NCBI GenBank assembly: GCA_023678885.1
Contig: JAHCLQ010000812.1
Span: 1 to 64,000, forward strand
DNA from: Pogostemon cablin
Taxonomy: Eukaryota > Streptophyta > Magnoliopsida > Lamiales > Lamiaceae
Length of the DNA: 64,000 bases
Direction of reading: 5' to 3'
Both the position numbers and the translations under genes were made by a program. Shown here in pieces: positions 61,293 to 64,000 of this stretch (position 1 is its first letter; each line of letters starts with the position of its first letter). Below the pieces are notes generated by a model that was not told where the DNA came from, searched no databases, and was given only the letters and a program-made list of their open reading frames with translations.

Positions 61293-64000
61293 TTTATCTT
61301 TTCTTAACTCATAAGGAAACGAGTTATTTATTCAATGATTCGATTAAACAAAGAGATAGTAAGTCTTTGAACATCGAATCTATCATGTATTATATGTTGT
61401 TTATCTTTTCTTAACTCATAAAGAAACGAGTTTTTTATTCAATGATTCGATTAAACAAAGAGATAAACACTTTAGATGTCGAATCTATCATGCATTATAT
61501 ACTGTTTATCCTTTCTTAACTCATAAGGAAAGGAGTTTTTTATTCAATGATTCTTTTAAACGAAGTGATAATGAGTCTTTAGACGTCGAATCTATCATGC
61601 ATTATATGTTATTTATCCTTTCTTAATTCATAAGGAAACCTAGTTCTTTATTCAATGATTCGATTAAATGAAGAGATAATAAGCCTTTAAACGTTGAATC
61701 TATCATGCATTATATGTTGTTTATCTTTTCTTAACTCATAAAGAAATGAGTTCTTCATTCAATTATTCGATTAAACAAAAAGATAATTACTCATTAGATG
61801 TCGAATCTATCATGCATTATATGTTGTTTATCCTTTCTTAACTCATAAAGAAGTGAGTTTTTTATTTAATGATTCGATTAAACGAAGTGATAATAGTCCT
61901 TAGACGACGAATCTGTCATGCATTATGTGTTGTTTATCCATTCTTAACTCATAAGGAAATGAGTTCTTTATTCATTGATTCGATTAAACGAAGAGTTAAT
62001 ATGTCTTCTAACGTTAAATGTATCATGCATTATATGTTGTTTATCCTTTCTTAACTCTGAAGGAAACATGTTCTTTATTAAATGATTCGATTAAACTAAG
62101 AGATAATGAGTCTTTAGACATCGAATCTATCATGCATTATATGTTGTTTATCCTTTCTTAACTCATAAACAAACGAGTTCTTTATTCAATGATTCGATTA
62201 AACGAAGAGATAATAAGTCTTTGAACGTCAAATCTATCATGAATTATATGTTGTTTATCTTTTCTTAACTCATAAAGAAACGAGTTTTTTATTCAATGAT
62301 TCGATTAAACGAAGAGATAATGACTCTTTAGACGTCGAATCTATCATGCATTATATATTGTTTATCCATTCTTAACTCATAAGAAAAGGAGTTTTTTATT
62401 CAATGATTCGTTTAAACGAAGTGATAATGAGTCTTTAGACGTTGAATCTATCATGCATGATATGTTGTTTATCCTTTCTTAACTCATAAGAAAACGAGGT
62501 CTTTATTCAATGATTTGATTAAATGAAGAGATAATAAGTCTTTAAACGTCGAATCTATCATGCATTATATGTTGTTCATCTTTTCTTAACTCAATAAGAA
62601 ATGAGTTCTTTATTCAATGATTCGATTAAACAATGAGATAATCACTCTTTACACGTCAAATCTATCATGCATTATATGTTGTTTATCCTTTCTTAACTCA
62701 TAAAGAAGTGAGTTTTTTATTCAATGATTCGATTAAACAAAGTAATAATAGTCCTTAGACATCGAATCTATCATGCATTATATGTTGTTTATTCTTTTTT
62801 AACTCATAAGGAAACGAGTTCTTTATTCATTGATTCGATTAATCGAAGAGATAATAAGTCTTCTAACGTCGAATCTATCATGCATTTTATGTCTTTTATA
62901 CTTTCTTAACTCTTAAGTAAACATGTTCTTTATTGAATGATTCGATTTAACGAAGAGATAATGAGTCTTTAGACATCGAATCTATCATGCATTATATGTT
63001 GTTTATCCTCTCTTAACTCATAAAGAAACGAGTTCTTTATTCAATGATTCGATTAAACAAAGTGATAATAAGTCTTTGAACGTCGAATCTATCTTGCATT
63101 ATATGTTGTTTATCTTTTCTTAACTCATAAAGAAACGAGTTTTTTATTCAATGATTCGATTAAACAAAGAGATAAACACTTTAGATGTCGAATCTATCAT
63201 GCATTATATATTGTTTATCCTTTCTTAACTCATAAGGAAAGGAGTTTTTTATTAAATGATTCTTTTAAACGAAGTGATAAGGAGTCTTTAGACGTCGAAT
63301 CTATCATGCATTATATGTTGTTTATCCTTTCTTAACTCATAAGGAAACCCAGTTCTTTATTCAATGATTCGATTAAATGAAGAGATAATAAGCCTTTAAA
63401 CGTCGAATCTATCATGCATTATATGTTGTTTATCTTTTCTTAACTCATAAAGAAATGAGTTTTTCATTCAATTATTCAATTAAACAAAAAGATAATTACT
63501 CATTAGACGTCGAATCTATCATGCATTATATGTTGTTTATCCTTTCTTAACTCATAAAGAAGTGAGTTTTTTATTTAATGATTCGATTAAACGAAGTGAT
63601 AATAGTCCTTAGACGTCGAATCTGTCTTGCATTATATGTTGTTTATCCTTTCTTAACTCATAAGGAAACGAGTTCTTTATTCATTGATTCGATTAAACGA
63701 AGAGTTAATAAGTCTTCTAACATTTAATGTATCATGCATTATATGTTGTTTATCTTTTCTTAACGTTTAATGAGTCTTTAGACATCGAATCTGTCATGTA
63801 TTATATGTTGTTTATCCTTTCTTAACTCATAAACAAACGAGTTCTTTATTCAATGATTCGATTAAACGAAGAGATAATAAGTCTTTGAACGTCAAATCTA
63901 TCATGCATTACATGTTGTTTATCTTTTCTTAACTCATAAAGAAACGAGTTTTTTATTCAATGATTCGATTAAACGAAGAGATAATGACTCTTTAGACGTC
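61293..64000. repeat. 107-bp satellite array, block 5 (runs off the window)
   Basis: The satellite resumes at TTTATC directly after the composite element and continues to the window end. Monomers follow the same a-h order but carry more private substitutions than blocks 2 and 3. One monomer near 63,760 is truncated: TTTCTTAACG joins directly to TTTAATGAGTC, losing the middle of the unit. Confidence 0.95.

Noticed and set aside
2365..62909. About twenty plus-strand frames of 61-66 codons with nearly the same protein, repeated across the satellite
   Set aside because: They read through two consecutive monomers (types d and e) because the 106/107-bp lengths delay the stop codons. Conservation equals that of the DNA itself, no upstream signal exists, and the same phase is closed in other monomer types.

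Overview
This window looks like repetitive nuclear DNA from a flowering plant, probably centromeric or pericentromeric heterochromatin. It is strongly AT-rich. It consists of one tandem satellite family (monomer about 107 bp, roughly 46 kb in five blocks) interrupted by four loci of one LTR retrotransposon. I found no host protein gene, rRNA, tRNA or CRISPR array. The plant assignment rests on the retrotransposon. Its Gag-protease sequence has the hallmarks of the Athila clade of Ty3/gypsy elements, which is plant-specific. Its primer-binding site is a decayed match to plant tRNA-Asp. I cannot name the species.

Layout: satellite 1-3498; retrotransposon locus A 3499-6457; satellite 6458-18995; locus B 18996-21763; satellite 21764-33981; locus C 33982-36749; satellite 36750-52036; composite locus D/E 52037-61292; satellite 61293-64000. 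All retrotransposon copies lie in the same orientation, with the coding strand on minus. All four loci sit at the same base of a satellite monomer and are flanked by the same 5-bp target-site duplication, TTTAT. This indicates one ancestral insertion that was later copied together with the surrounding satellite.

The satellite is hierarchical. Eight monomer types (a to h, 104-107 bp) form an 853-bp higher-order unit. An 8+10 arrangement gives a 1,922-bp unit. Larger tandem duplications overlie this: about 2,559 bp (10.5-15.5 kb and again 25.5-30.5 kb), about 5,310 bp (40.7-51.2 kb), and a near-identical 14,986-bp direct duplication (about 7.1-22.1 and 22.1-37.1 kb) that includes loci B and C.

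Loci A, B and C are internally deleted elements: a 3' LTR, about 1.05 kb of non-coding 3' internal sequence, and a 123-bp stub of the 5' LTR. Locus D/E keeps about 4 kb more of internal sequence, including a gag-protease region broken by three apparent frameshifts. It has a three-LTR structure (LTR, internal, LTR, deleted internal, LTR stub). No reverse transcriptase, RNase H or integrase is visible, so the family as seen here is non-autonomous and dead at the protein level. Its LTRs still carry a recognisable TATA box, a GC-rich 3 x about 112-bp minisatellite with strong hairpins upstream of it, a polypurine tract, and a hairpin beside that tract.
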